A stretch of DNA of 64,000 bases from assembly GCA_031396205.1 (NCBI GenBank), contig JANNKH010000114.1:1-64000 (forward strand), written 5' to 3'. Positions within the stretch are counted from its first letter, which is position 1. Every line of letters begins with the position of its first letter. Position numbers and translations under genes: made by a program. This document shows positions 34,006 to 43,029 of the stretch, one piece after another. The notes beneath the pieces are model-generated. The model saw only the letters and a program-made list of their open reading frames with translations, searched no databases and had not been told where the DNA came from. This DNA comes from CAISIP01 sp031396205. GTDB taxonomy: Bacteria; Pseudomonadota; Gammaproteobacteria; Burkholderiales; Burkholderiaceae_C.

Positions 34006-34805
34006 ACATCGATCCCATGCTGGACCCGCACCCGCTGGAAGCGGTCGGGCTGGAGGCACAGCACCTGCGCGTGGTGTATGACGGATTCGTCGCGGTCGAC
34101 GACACATCGCTGCGGGTCGCACCGGGCGAGAGTTTCGGTATCGTCGGCGAATCCGGTTCCGGCAAATCCACCGTGCTGCGCGCGATTTGTGGCCTGGCGC
34201 CCTTGGCCTCCGGATCGGTACAACTGATCGGCGGCAGCGGGCTGCACTTGCCCCCGCCGGGCAGCAAATCGTTTCGTCGATTGGTGCAGATGGTGTTCCA
34301 GGACCCATACGGTTCGCTGCATCCGCGCCAGACCGTCGACCGTATCCTGGCCGAGCCGCTGGCCATCCACAGCATAGGGGATGCCGAAATGCGCATCGAA
34401 CGCGCGCTGGACGAGGTCGGACTGGGCACCGGTTTCCGCTTTCGCTATCCGCACCAACTCTCTGGCGGCCAGCGCCAGCGCATCGCGATTGCGCGCGCGC
34501 TGATCCTCGAGCCGCAGATCATGCTGCTCGACGAACCGACCTCGGCGCTGGACGCATCGGTGCAAGCCGAAGTGCTGAACCTGCTCGAAGATCTGCGCCG
34601 CAAGCGGGGCCTGACCTTCATCATGGTCAGCCACGACCTGGCCGTGGTGACCCACATGTGCGAGCAGTTGATGGTGATGCAGCGCGGCCAGACAGTGGAG
34701 TTGTTGTCCAGCGCCGATCTGGCGACCCACACGGTCCAGGAAGACTACACCCGCAGGCTGATGGAGGCCTCGGGCGGGTTCAACCGCGACGCTGTTGGCG
34801 CCTGA
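34002..34805 (+). CDS. ABC transporter ATPase, DppF-like
   Basis: A 267-residue ATPase. Walker A is GESGSGKSTVLRA, the signature is LSGGQRQRIAIAR, Walker B is IMLLDEPTSALD, and the H-loop is MVSHDLAVV. VFQDPYGSLHPRQTV is the Q-loop characteristic of the DppF/OppF group. The start is probably GTG 34002, whose last two bases overlap the previous stop; ATG 34017 is an alternative. It is the second nucleotide-binding subunit of the importer. Confidence 0.93.
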   Translation: MNIDPMLDPHPLEAVGLEAQHLRVVYDGFVAVDDTSLRVAPGESFGIVGESGSGKSTVLRAICGLAPLASGSVQLIGGSGLHLPPPGSKSFRRLVQMVFQDPYGSLHPRQTVDRILAEPLAIHSIGDAEMRIERALDEVGLGTGFRFRYPHQLSGGQRQRIAIARALILEPQIMLLDEPTSALDASVQAEVLNLLEDLRRKRGLTFIMVSHDLAVVTHMCEQLMVMQRGQTVELLSSADLATHTVQEDYTRRLMEASGGFNRDAVGA

Positions 34806-34959
34806 GTCCGCGGGCGGTCGAGGCGCGGCACGCCTCTGGCGCACGGTGCTGGCGCCAATCCTTGTCGAGCCACCAGACAATTACCGCATGAGATGATTGC
34901 GCAACGACCACAGCCCAACCGCTGACCATCCGATCAACCGACCACCAAAGAAGCGCACC

Positions 34960-35925
34960 ATGATCCACTGGGAAGCCCACGCCTGCCTGCCGCTGCATCC
35001 GCATGCCGACTTCGCACCGATCGCCCGCTTGCATGCCGCCGGCGTGCATTACGTGTCGATCAACATCGGCATGGACATGAACCCGCTGGCGCAGGTGATG
35101 GCAGTCATCGCCGGGTTCCGCGCCGCCATTGCGGCGAGTCCCGACATCTATGTCCTGGCCGACACCGTGGCCGACATCACGCGCGCCAGGTCTGAGGGCA
35201 AGCTGGCGATCGGCTTCGATCTGGAGGGTGCGATGCCGCTGCTCGACCAACCCGAGATGGTCGGGCTGTACCAGAGTCTGGGGGTACGCCAGATGCACCT
35301 GGCCTACAACCGCAACAACAGCGTCGCCGGCGGTTGCCATGACATCGTCCAGGGCCTGACACCGCTGGGCCACAAGATCGTCGCGGCCATCAATGCCGCC
35401 GGCGTGTTGATGGACTGCTCGCACACCGGCCGGCGCTGCAGCCTGGACATCATGGCGGCCTCCAGCGCACCGGTGATATTCAGCCATTCCAACCCGTTCG
35501 CACTGGTCGAGCACGGCCGCAACGTGACCGACGAGCAGATCAAGGCCAGCGCGGCAACCGGGGGCGTCATCTGCGTCTCGGGTGTCTCTATCTTCCTCGG
35601 TACCCGCGAACCGGGCGCCGATGATGTGGCCCGCCACGCCGCCTATGTGGCAGACCTGGTCGGCGTTGAACACGCCGGCATCGGACTGGATATCAGCTTT
35701 AGCCAGCCCGAACTCGACGACACTCCGCCCGGTGCTCACGACCCCACTTACTGGTGGCCCAAGGCGGCCGGTTATGACCGTGCAATTACGCGTTCAAGCT
35801 ATCCGCCAATCGAGAGCTGGCGCGAGTTGCCGGCGGCGCTGCAGCGCACCGGCATGACAGCCGATGAAGCGGCGCTGGTCATGGGCGGCAACATGATGCG
35901 GGTGGCGGGGCAGGTTTGGCGCTAA
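34960..35925 (+). CDS. M19 membrane dipeptidase-like protein
   Basis: A 321-residue protein of the renal dipeptidase (M19) fold, a binuclear zinc amidohydrolase family. The bridging glutamate region GFDLEGAMPLL, LMDCSHTGRRCSLDIM with its zinc histidine, IFSHSNPFALVEHGRNVTDE and GIGLDISFS are visible. The usual first metal motif HxD is replaced by EAHACLPLHPHAD near the N-terminus, so zinc binding at that site may differ; I believe this is a recognised sub-group. It lies 154 bases after the dpp-like importer on the same strand and would cleave imported dipeptides, including D-forms. Confidence 0.88.
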   Translation: MIHWEAHACLPLHPHADFAPIARLHAAGVHYVSINIGMDMNPLAQVMAVIAGFRAAIAASPDIYVLADTVADITRARSEGKLAIGFDLEGAMPLLDQPEMVGLYQSLGVRQMHLAYNRNNSVAGGCHDIVQGLTPLGHKIVAAINAAGVLMDCSHTGRRCSLDIMAASSAPVIFSHSNPFALVEHGRNVTDEQIKASAATGGVICVSGVSIFLGTREPGADDVARHAAYVADLVGVEHAGIGLDISFSQPELDDTPPGAHDPTYWWPKAAGYDRAITRSSYPPIESWRELPAALQRTGMTADEAALVMGGNMMRVAGQVWR

Positions 35926-35974
35926 ATGCGCGACCGCCCCCGCGGTGCGGCCGTTGAACGCCACGAACTGACGA

Positions 35975-35992
35975 CCACCAGCACCGTGGTGG
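35975..35992. terminator. weak hairpin between convergent genes
   Basis: CCACC / GGTGG with an 8-base loop lies between the M19 gene stop and the PEP-CTERM gene stop. The stem is short and there is no T run, so the call is weak. Confidence 0.25.
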
Positions 35993-36004
35993 CCCTTCGA
36001 TCGA

Positions 36005-36769
36005 TCAGCGCTGGCGCGACGACGACCGGCGGACCAGGGAGCCGACCGTCATGAGACCGGCCAGCAACATGGCATAGGTTTCCGGCTCCGGCACCGGCGC
36101 CATGACGGCGAACGCCACGTTGTCGTAGAAGGTGCCCGATGCGATGTCATTGGTCGCCGTGGCGGCAAAACCGAACTGAAACAACTGCCCGACAAGCGGG
36201 GCATCGACCGCCAGTGAAACCGAGTAGCGATTCCAATCCGACGAGATCACGGCCATATCCAGCGGAACGTAATTGGTGGTTGCAAAACCGGCGCTGGGAT
36301 TGAGCGTCTTGATGAATGCGAACGCGGTTGAGGCGCCTGTGAGGTCACCGTGCTTGGCGTCGAACTGGAAATTCCATGTTTTCCCGACGTCTGCTGCGCC
36401 GATGGACTGCTCCTGGAACACCAGGGCCTCGACTTTCTTGCCGGTCGTCTGAGCAGCGCGGTTGTTGTAGTCGCTATAGACGACCAGTTGCTGGTTTCCT
36501 TGCGCCGCCCCGCCCTGTGCGCTGGCGATTGAACTGAAACCCGGAGTGCCGTTGGGCGCAGCGAACACACCATACCCACCGACATAACTTCCGTCCGGGT
36601 TGAATACATTGCCAAAAATTTTCCAGCCGTCGTCGCCCAAGGCGGTCGGGCTGGCCTGGGCCAGGGTCTCGAAATTCTGGCTGTAGGCCGACAGGGCAGC
36701 GTGGCTCGACAGCGAGGTGGTCAGCAAGAGGGCGAGCGCCGCCAAAGGTGCACCGTTGTGCAATTTCAT
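36005..36769 (-). CDS. PEP-CTERM sorting domain protein, unknown cargo
   Basis: A 254-residue exported protein. The signal peptide MKLHNGAPLAALALLLTTSL precedes a beta-rich mature part starting YSQNFETLAQASPTALGDDGW, shaped like a jelly-roll carbohydrate-binding fold (QSIGAADVGKTWNFQFDAKH, DWNRYSVSLAVDA). The end has the exosortase signal APVPEPETYAMLLAGL, a hydrophobic run, and RRSSSRQR. A GGAGAC ribosome site precedes ATG 36769. A perfect LacI-type palindrome lies about 75 bases upstream, so expression may respond to a sugar. No exosortase gene is in the window. Confidence 0.88.
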   Translation of the reverse strand: MKLHNGAPLAALALLLTTSLSSHAALSAYSQNFETLAQASPTALGDDGWKIFGNVFNPDGSYVGGYGVFAAPNGTPGFSSIASAQGGAAQGNQQLVVYSDYNNRAAQTTGKKVEALVFQEQSIGAADVGKTWNFQFDAKHGDLTGASTAFAFIKTLNPSAGFATTNYVPLDMAVISSDWNRYSVSLAVDAPLVGQLFQFGFAATATNDIASGTFYDNVAFAVMAPVPEPETYAMLLAGLMTVGSLVRRSSSRQR

Positions 36770-36842
36770 GATGATGTCTCCTTGAGTCAAAAGGTTGAGC
36801 AGGCGGTCTGAAGCCACAGCCCCTGATTTCTGAAAGGGCTTT

Positions 36843-36858
36843 CTGAAAGCGCTTTCAG
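36843..36858. promoter_or_regulatory. LacI-family operator palindrome CTGAAAGCGCTTTCAG
   Basis: A perfect 16-bp palindrome with the central CG of LacI/GalR-family sites. A partial copy (CTGAAAGGGCTTTC) lies just left of it. It is 74-89 bases upstream of the PEP-CTERM gene start. No LacI-family regulator is encoded in the window. Confidence 0.7.
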
Positions 36859-36904
36859 ATTGCACAACTAGTCTATCCGCGTTTGCCGGGTATGGCAACC
36901 TGTG

Positions 36905-36926
36905 AACCCTAGGGGGAAACCCTAGG
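36905..36926. repeat. direct repeat AACCCTAGG x2, 13-base phase
   Basis: AACCCTAGG at 36905-36913 is repeated exactly at 36918-36926. Each copy contains the palindrome CCTAGG. It may be a regulator-binding site upstream of the PEP-CTERM gene or the GNAT gene; no family is assigned. Confidence 0.6.
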
Positions 36927-37257
36927 AAGCTGTCGGGCTTTGGGCGCTGAAAGTGTGCACCGACACCCCAGCGAGGACGTTTTTTTGCCGGATTTGCAGT
37001 CCCATGGCCCTGCTATGGAACAAAAAGACGATGTGCTCTACGAGCGACGTAGCCAAATATGAACCGCTGCAGTCGGCTCGCAGCCGGCGACTCCCAAGCC
37101 CGACAGGCCAACGGTCATCGCGCCGGAACGAACTGCCATCCACTCCCGTACGGGAAAACTTAGCGATCGAACGACGCCAGGCCTGGCGCGGCGCGTATGG
37201 GCTCCCTCCGGCCAAACTGTGCCGACCACAACAGCGTGTGGCAGGCGAAAATGAACC

Positions 37258-37716
37258 ATGCTGGCTTTCCCCGACATCCGCCTGGCGACGTCTGCGCAAG
37301 CGCGGGATATCGCGCGCATGTCGCGCGATTGCATCGAGCATGGACTGGGCTGGAGCTGGACCGTGCCGCGGGTGACCCATGCCCTGCGCGACCCGGCCAC
37401 CAATGTGGTGGTCGCATGCAAGTGCGGGCTACTGCTGGGCTTCGGCGTCATGCAGTACCGCGACAACAGCGCGCATCTGGCACTGTTGGCCGTGCAGCCC
37501 GTCATGCGCCACCAGGGTTTGGGCAGGCAGCTGGTGGACTGGCTGGAGCGGTCGGCCCGGATAGCCGGCATCAGCACCATCGGGCTGGAATGCCGGGCCG
37601 ACAACCGCAACGCGATTGCGTTCTACCAGCGGCTGGGATATCGCCAGGTCGGCAGCAGCGTCGGTTATTACGACGGCCGCATCGATGCGGCACGGCTGGA
37701 AAAGTCCCTGACCTGA
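37258..37716 (+). CDS. GNAT family N-acetyltransferase
   Basis: A 152-residue acetyltransferase of RimI-like build. The acetyl-CoA motif is VQPVMRHQGLGRQLVDWLER (Q/R-x-x-G-x-G), preceded by HLALLAV and followed by GLECRADNRNAIAFYQRLGY. The N-terminal segment IRLATSAQARDIARMSRDCI is typical. Substrate unknown. It is convergent with the LysR gene; no operon partner is evident. Confidence 0.88.
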   Translation: MLAFPDIRLATSAQARDIARMSRDCIEHGLGWSWTVPRVTHALRDPATNVVVACKCGLLLGFGVMQYRDNSAHLALLAVQPVMRHQGLGRQLVDWLERSARIAGISTIGLECRADNRNAIAFYQRLGYRQVGSSVGYYDGRIDAARLEKSLT

Positions 37717-37821
37717 CCGGCGGTACCGGCCGCTTCGGTCAACCGGGTTCGTCGACGCCGGGGCATGCCCATCGCGAATGCGGACCGGCCACGGGCATTG
37801 CGACTGGACACGGGCATTCCA

Positions 37822-38739
37822 TCAGCGGCCCCGGTTGCTGCGCGACTGTTCCCGCGCCAGTTCGATGAACTCGGTCACCACCGGCCGGATGCGCGAGCCG
37901 CGCCGCCATACCAGGCCGACATCGATGCTGGGCACGGCGTCACGCAGGCTGCGCACCTCGATGTGTGTCGCGTCCAGCGTCCAGGGGCGGTACAGGAAGT
38001 CGGGCAGGACGGTGATGCCCGCGCCCATGCCGACCAGGGACCGCACTGCCTCCAGCGAAGAGGTGCGCATCAGCACCTGCGGATGCAGGCCGTGGCGCGC
38101 CCACAGTGCATTGAGCACGCTCTCGACCCGGTCCGCTTCGAGCACGATCTGCGGATGGCTGGCGCATTCGGCCAGCGTCAGTTCCGGCCCTTGCGCCATC
38201 GGGTGGTTCGACGCCATCCAGACCCGGTTCGGTGAGCTGGTCAATTCCTCGACCACCAGCGCCTGCGGGTCCCCCAATGCGTTGGACACCATGATGGCCA
38301 GGTCCACCTCGCCATTGATCAGCAGATGCTCCAGAAACTGGGGCGAGTCCTCCACCACCGAAATATTGACCGACGGATGCGAGCGCTGGAATCGGGCGAA
38401 CAGGTCGGCCAAGTAGTAGCCGGCCACCAGACTGGTCACGCCCAGCGTCAGGTTGCCGCTCAGGGCTTCCACCTTGCCGCGTGTCACCTGGGCCGCTTCG
38501 GCAGCGGCCGCCAGCACCTTGCGCGCGCTGGCCTGGAAGCGGTAGCCCTCCTGCGTCAACACCATGCCCCTGGAGGTGCGCTCGAATAGCCGCACGCCCA
38601 GCGACTCCTCCAGTTCCTGCACGCTTTTGGTGACCGCCGACTGCGCGATATTGATCATCCGGGCAGCCCCGGCCACCGAGGTCGTCTCGGACACCGCGAG
38701 GAAATAGCGGAACTGCTTGAGCGTGATATGGCGCTGCAT
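37822..38739 (-). CDS. LysR-family transcriptional regulator of the polyamine operon
   Basis: A 305-residue LysR-type regulator. The HTH lies at ~5-62 (LKQFRYFLAVSETTSVAGAA, then IAQSAVTKSVQELEESLG). The effector domain begins with LTLGVTSLVAGYYLADLFAR. It is divergent from the ydcS-like gene with 188 bases between the start codons, and a 19-bp dyad with T-N11-A spacing lies in that gap. It is therefore the likely regulator of the transporter operon; the effector would be a polyamine or a derivative. Confidence 0.9.
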   Translation of the reverse strand: MQRHITLKQFRYFLAVSETTSVAGAARMINIAQSAVTKSVQELEESLGVRLFERTSRGMVLTQEGYRFQASARKVLAAAAEAAQVTRGKVEALSGNLTLGVTSLVAGYYLADLFARFQRSHPSVNISVVEDSPQFLEHLLINGEVDLAIMVSNALGDPQALVVEELTSSPNRVWMASNHPMAQGPELTLAECASHPQIVLEADRVESVLNALWARHGLHPQVLMRTSSLEAVRSLVGMGAGITVLPDFLYRPWTLDATHIEVRSLRDAVPSIDVGLVWRRGSRIRPVVTEFIELAREQSRSNRGR

Positions 38740-38786
38740 CGGTCTGGGCTTGTCCGGCTATCGAAAAATATTCGGGTTTTCCCTGA

Positions 38787-38805
38787 CTATCTATTAACTA
38801 GATAG
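38787..38805. promoter_or_regulatory. LysR-box dyad CTATCTA-TTAAC-TAGATAG
   Basis: Seven-base perfect arms around a five-base spacer, with the T-N11-A core of LysR sites. It lies 47 bases upstream of the LysR start codon and 123 bases upstream of the ydcS-like start, the expected place for an autoregulatory site. Confidence 0.75.
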
Positions 38806-38927
38806 AGAGGGCATCGAATATTGAACTTCCCGCCATTGACCGTCAAGCCTATATTGGCGGCCACCCGGCGCGTTCGGCACAAGGGAGAGCCCCGCCGGAC
38901 TTCAATCAACCCCAACGGAGTGCAACG

Positions 38928-40088
38928 ATGAAATTCCTGAAACTTGCGACGATCGCGATCGGTATCGCGGCTTTTGGCAGCGCCAGCCTGGCGCAAAAAG
39001 CCCTGCAAAAACTGGGCAAAGGTGAGGGCCAGGTCGATATCGTGGCCTGGGCGGGCTACATCGAGCGCGGTGCCACCGACAAGGCCTTCGATTGGGTGAC
39101 CGATTTCGAGAAAGCCAGTGGCTGCAAGGTCAACGTCAAGACCGCCGGCACCTCCGACGAGATGGTGGCGCTGATGAACGAAGGCGGCTTCGACCTGGTG
39201 ACGGCATCGGGCGATGCCAGCACCCGACTGATCCGCGGCAAGCGGGTCCAACCCATCAACGTGGGCCTGATTCCCAGCTACAAGAACGTCGATCAGCGGT
39301 TGCAAAAAGCGCCGTGGCATTTCGAGAACAACGCCCATTATGGTGTGCCGTACCAATGGGGCTGGAACATCCTGATGTACAACACCAAGGTTTTTGGCGA
39401 CAAGAAACCCACCAGTTGGAGCGTGGTGTTCGAAGAGCAGACTCTTCCGGACGGCAAGAGCAACAAGGGCCGGGTACAGGCCTTTGACGGCGCCATTCAC
39501 ATTGCCGACGCCGCGCTGTACCTGATGAAGAAGAATCCTGCGCTGGGCATCAAGGACCCCTACGAACTCAACGAGGCCCAATATAAGGCCGCGCTGGATC
39601 TGCTGCGCGGCCAGCGCAAACTGGTCGGCAAATACTGGCACGACGCGTTTGTGCAGATCGACGACTTCACTAACGAAGGCGTCGTCGCCTCGGGTAGCTG
39701 GCAATTCCAGGCCAACATCCTGGGATCCAAAAAAGTGCCTGTCGCAACCGTCGTGCCGGTCGAGGGTGCCACTGGCTGGGCCGACTCGACCATGATGCAT
39801 GCCGAGGCCAAGCATCCGAACTGCGCCTATATGTGGCTGGAACATTCGCTCAATCCCAAGCTGCAGGGTGACCTGTCGGCCTGGTTTGGCTCCGTGCCGG
39901 CCGTGCCCGCGGCCTGCAAGGGCAACAAGCTGCTGGGTGATGCCGGCTGCGACCGCCAGGGCTTCAAGGACTTCGAGCGCATCTCGTTCTGGAAGACACC
40001 GACCAGCCAGTGCAAGACCCAGGACAACAAGTGTGTGCCTTACCACAAGTGGGCCTCTGACTACATCGCGATCCTTGGCGGGCGCTGA
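38928..40088 (+). CDS. ABC transporter substrate-binding protein, YdcS/PotD-like
   Basis: A 386-residue periplasmic binding protein of the spermidine/putrescine type. The signal peptide is MKFLKLATIAIGIAAFGSAS, followed by DIVAWAGYIERGATDKAFDW, VNVKTAGTSDEMVALM, YGVPYQWGWNILMYNT and GVVASGSWQF. The C-terminal region has several cysteines (ACKGNKLLGDAGCDRQGF, QCKTQDNKCVPYHKWA) typical of YdcS-like proteins and able to form disulfides. The start has a GGAG at about 10 bases. It is the first gene of a five-gene unit ending in an aminobutyraldehyde dehydrogenase, so the ligand is probably putrescine or a GABA-related amine. Confidence 0.9.
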   Translation: MKFLKLATIAIGIAAFGSASLAQKALQKLGKGEGQVDIVAWAGYIERGATDKAFDWVTDFEKASGCKVNVKTAGTSDEMVALMNEGGFDLVTASGDASTRLIRGKRVQPINVGLIPSYKNVDQRLQKAPWHFENNAHYGVPYQWGWNILMYNTKVFGDKKPTSWSVVFEEQTLPDGKSNKGRVQAFDGAIHIADAALYLMKKNPALGIKDPYELNEAQYKAALDLLRGQRKLVGKYWHDAFVQIDDFTNEGVVASGSWQFQANILGSKKVPVATVVPVEGATGWADSTMMHAEAKHPNCAYMWLEHSLNPKLQGDLSAWFGSVPAVPAACKGNKLLGDAGCDRQGFKDFERISFWKTPTSQCKTQDNKCVPYHKWASDYIAILGGR

Positions 40089-40169
40089 GGCCGGCTGGCT
40101 GGCGGAGCCCGGGTCAGCCAGCCCCGCGTTCCAGAAGGTGGCTCCGAGGTCGCACGACAAGGCCGTTCG

Positions 40170-41216
40170 ATGACCGCAGCCGTCGCCCTGCACGCGGTAT
40201 CGTGCCTGTTTCGATCCGGTAACAAAAAGTCGGTGCTGGCGGTCGATCGGGTCTCGCTGGAGGTCGAACCGGGTGAGTTCTTTACCTTGCTGGGACCATC
40301 GGGGTCGGGCAAGACCACCTGCCTGCGCATGATCGGCGGCTTCACGCTGCCCACCAGCGGCAGCATCACCATCGACGGCGCCGACATGAGCCGCCACCCG
40401 CCCTACGCGCGTCCGGTCAACACGGTGTTCCAGGACTATGCGCTGTTTCCGCACATGTCGATTCTGGACAACGTCGCCTATGCGCTGATGGTGCGCGGCG
40501 TCGATCGCACCCAGCGCGAGCGGCGCGCCCACGCATTGCTGGAGACCGTTCAATTGCCCGATGTAGCGCAGCGCAAGCCGGTCCAGCTATCGGGCGGGCA
40601 ACGCCAGCGGGTGGCGCTGGCCAGGGCCTTGATCAGCGAGCCCAAGGTGCTGCTGCTCGACGAGCCGCTCGGTGCGTTGGACCTCAAGCTGCGCGAGCAA
40701 TTGCAAAGTGAACTCAAGAGCCTGCAGCGCAAACTGGGCATCACCTTCATCTTCGTCACGCATGACCAGCATGAGGCCTTGTCGATGAGCGACCGCATCG
40801 GCGTGTTCAACAACGGGCGCATCGAGCAGATCGCATCAGCCGCCGATCTGTACAACCGGCCAAAGACCCGCTTCGTGGCGGAGTTTGTTGGCGCCACCAA
40901 TGTGCTGCGGGGCCCTCATGCGCTGAGATTCGGCACGGCGCCCGCGATCATGATCCGGCCCGAGCAGATCACGCTGCAGTGGGGCACCGAGCCCACCGAT
41001 CGTGTGGCCGTGCGCGCCAGCGGGGTGGTGCAGGAGGTGCAGTTCTTCGGCTCGTTCTCGCGCGTGCGGGTGCAGTTGCCGCACGACGGTGCGGTATTGC
41101 AGGTCGACGTGCCGGTGCGGGGCAACCCGCGCATGGCGCAGGTCGGCGATGCGGCCCATCTGTCCTGGGCCGATGCGGCGATCCACCCGATCAACGACGA
41201 TCCGACGCCGCCATGA
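40170..41216 (+). CDS. ABC transporter ATPase, YdcT/PotA-like
   Basis: A 348-residue ATPase. Walker A is GPSGSGKTTCLRM, the Q-loop is VFQDYALFPHMS, the signature is LSGGQRQRVALAR, Walker B is VLLLDEPLGALD, and the H-loop is VTHDQHEALSMSD. A C-terminal TOBE domain follows from about residue 270 (IMIRPEQITL, VVQEVQFFGSFSRVRVQL). It energises the amine importer. It overlaps the next permease by four bases. Confidence 0.93.
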   Translation: MTAAVALHAVSCLFRSGNKKSVLAVDRVSLEVEPGEFFTLLGPSGSGKTTCLRMIGGFTLPTSGSITIDGADMSRHPPYARPVNTVFQDYALFPHMSILDNVAYALMVRGVDRTQRERRAHALLETVQLPDVAQRKPVQLSGGQRQRVALARALISEPKVLLLDEPLGALDLKLREQLQSELKSLQRKLGITFIFVTHDQHEALSMSDRIGVFNNGRIEQIASAADLYNRPKTRFVAEFVGATNVLRGPHALRFGTAPAIMIRPEQITLQWGTEPTDRVAVRASGVVQEVQFFGSFSRVRVQLPHDGAVLQVDVPVRGNPRMAQVGDAAHLSWADAAIHPINDDPTPP

Positions 41217-42157
41217 CCGCCACCCAAGCCACGCTGAGCGCGCCCGGCACGCTGGCCGACCGTCTGTCGACGCTGCTGTACACGCGCCGCGGCCTGTTGT
41301 TGGCCGTGCTGCTGGCACCGCCCCTTTTGTGGTTCGGCGTCATCTACCTTGGCTCGTTGTTCAGCCTGCTGGCAAACAGCCTTTTCCGGCTCGATGATTT
41401 CACCGGGCAGGTCGTGCGCGAGGTGGGCCTGCGCAATTTCGTCGAGATCTTTTCGCCCACCAACCTGGACGTGGCGCTGCGCAGCACACTGATGGCGATC
41501 GCGGTCACGCTGGCCTGCAGCGTGATCGGCTTTCCGATTGCCTACTACATGGCCCGGCACGCGCGCGGCGCACAGAAAGCCATTTTGTTCGTCGCCGTCA
41601 TGTTGCCGCTGTGGTCCAGTTACCTGGTGCGCGTCTACGCCTGGAAGCTGCTGCTGGCCAAGGAGGGCGCGATTTCCTGGGTTGCCGAGGCGTTGCACCT
41701 GCAGTGGCTGCTGGACGGTCTGCTCGGCCTGCCGGTTGTCGGCGGCAGCTCGCTGAGCTTCTCGCCGACGGGCACCTTCATCGTGTTTGTCTACATGTGG
41801 CTGCCGTTCATGATCCTGCCGATTCAGGCGGCCATCGAGCGCATCCCGGGCTCCTATCTGGAAGCCTCGGGCGACCTGGGCGCGACGCCGGCGCAGACCT
41901 TGCGCAAGGTTATCCTGCCGCTGGCGATGCCGGGCATCGCCGCAGGGTCGATCTTCTCGTTTTCGCTGACGCTGGGCGACTACATCATTCCGCAGATCAT
42001 CGGCAATTCCACCCAGTACATCGGGCAGGTGGTCTACCGCCAGCAGGGGGTCGCAGGCAACCTGCCGTTCGCAGCGGCGTTCTCGCTGGTGCCGATCGCG
42101 ATCATCGGTGTCTACCTGTGGCTGGCCAAACGCAAGGGAGCCTTTGATGCGCTCTAG
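41213..42157 (+). CDS. ABC transporter permease, YdcU/PotB-like
   Basis: A 314-residue permease of the spermidine/putrescine family with six helices. It has the large first periplasmic loop (SLFRLDDFTGQVVREVGLRN) and the EAA loop (SYLEASGDLGATPAQTLRKV, then ILPLAMPG). The ATG at 41213 overlaps the ATPase stop; the gene overlaps the next permease by 11 bases. It pairs with that permease to form the channel. Confidence 0.93.
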   Translation: MTATQATLSAPGTLADRLSTLLYTRRGLLLAVLLAPPLLWFGVIYLGSLFSLLANSLFRLDDFTGQVVREVGLRNFVEIFSPTNLDVALRSTLMAIAVTLACSVIGFPIAYYMARHARGAQKAILFVAVMLPLWSSYLVRVYAWKLLLAKEGAISWVAEALHLQWLLDGLLGLPVVGGSSLSFSPTGTFIVFVYMWLPFMILPIQAAIERIPGSYLEASGDLGATPAQTLRKVILPLAMPGIAAGSIFSFSLTLGDYIIPQIIGNSTQYIGQVVYRQQGVAGNLPFAAAFSLVPIAIIGVYLWLAKRKGAFDAL

Positions 42158-42974
42158 CTCCGCCCGATCGTCCAAACCAGTGCGGGGCGCCTCCGTGGGA
42201 CTAAAAGTCGCGGCCTGGGGTGGCGTGCTGTTCCTGCATATTCCGCTGGCGCTGATCATCCTGTACGCGTTCAGCAGCGAGGACAAGAGCTATATCTTTC
42301 CACCACCGGGCCTCACCACCCGATGGTTTGCGGTGGCGATGGAACGCCAGGATGTCTGGGACGCCATGGCGCTGTCGTTCCAGGTGGCCTCTTGGGCGAC
42401 CGGCGTTGCCCTGGTGCTGGGCACATTGGCGGCCGGCGCGCTGGCACGCACCCGGTTCTTCGGCCGCGAGGTCGTCAACCTGCTGCTGATCCTGCCGATC
42501 GCACTGCCCGGCGTGATCACGGGCATCGCGCTGCGCTCGGCCTACCACTCGCTGGACATACCCTTCAGTTTCTGGACCATCGTGATCGGACACGCCACGT
42601 TCTGTGTGGTGGTGGTCTACAACAATGTCGTGGCCCGGTTGCGGCGGGTCAGTCCGTCGCTGCTCGAAGCATCGATGGATCTGGGCGCGAACGCATTCCA
42701 GACCTTTCGGCATGTGCTGCTGCCGCAGCTCGGCAGCGCCATGCTGGCCGGCGGTCTGCTGGCATTCGCGCTGAGTTTCGACGAAGTGATCGTGACCACG
42801 TTCACCGCCGGTCAGCAGACCACGCTGCCGATCTGGATGTTCCAGGAGCTGATCCGGCCGCGCCAGCGACCGGTCACCAATGTCGTCGCGGTGATCATCA
42901 TCGGGCTGACCTTTGTACCCATCGTGGCCGCCTATTGGCTGACCCGCTCCAACGAGGACAGCCATAGCCGCTGA
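42147..42974 (+). CDS. ABC transporter permease, YdcV/PotC-like
   Basis: A 275-residue permease. The helices and the PotC-type segments YAFSSEDKSYIFPPPGLTTRW (shortened) and LLEASMDLGANAFQTFRHV, then LLPQLGSAML (the EAA loop), are clear. AFALSFDEVIVTTFTAG is the diagnostic C-terminal motif. The ATG at 42147 lies inside the preceding gene, giving tight coupling. Confidence 0.93.
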   Translation: MRSSSARSSKPVRGASVGLKVAAWGGVLFLHIPLALIILYAFSSEDKSYIFPPPGLTTRWFAVAMERQDVWDAMALSFQVASWATGVALVLGTLAAGALARTRFFGREVVNLLLILPIALPGVITGIALRSAYHSLDIPFSFWTIVIGHATFCVVVVYNNVVARLRRVSPSLLEASMDLGANAFQTFRHVLLPQLGSAMLAGGLLAFALSFDEVIVTTFTAGQQTTLPIWMFQELIRPRQRPVTNVVAVIIIGLTFVPIVAAYWLTRSNEDSHSR

Positions 42975-43029
42975 TTCCGCCGCAGCGCCTACCACGTATT
43001 GCCAGCAACCGACCCAAGGAGTGACGAGC

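Larger units (their letters stand above)
36770..37257. other. intergenic control region between a PEP-CTERM gene and a GNAT gene
   Basis: No gene recognised. The left third holds a LacI-type palindrome (36843-36858) and a short direct repeat (36905-36926), both entered separately. From about 36930 to 37257 nothing was recognised. Confidence 0.4.
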
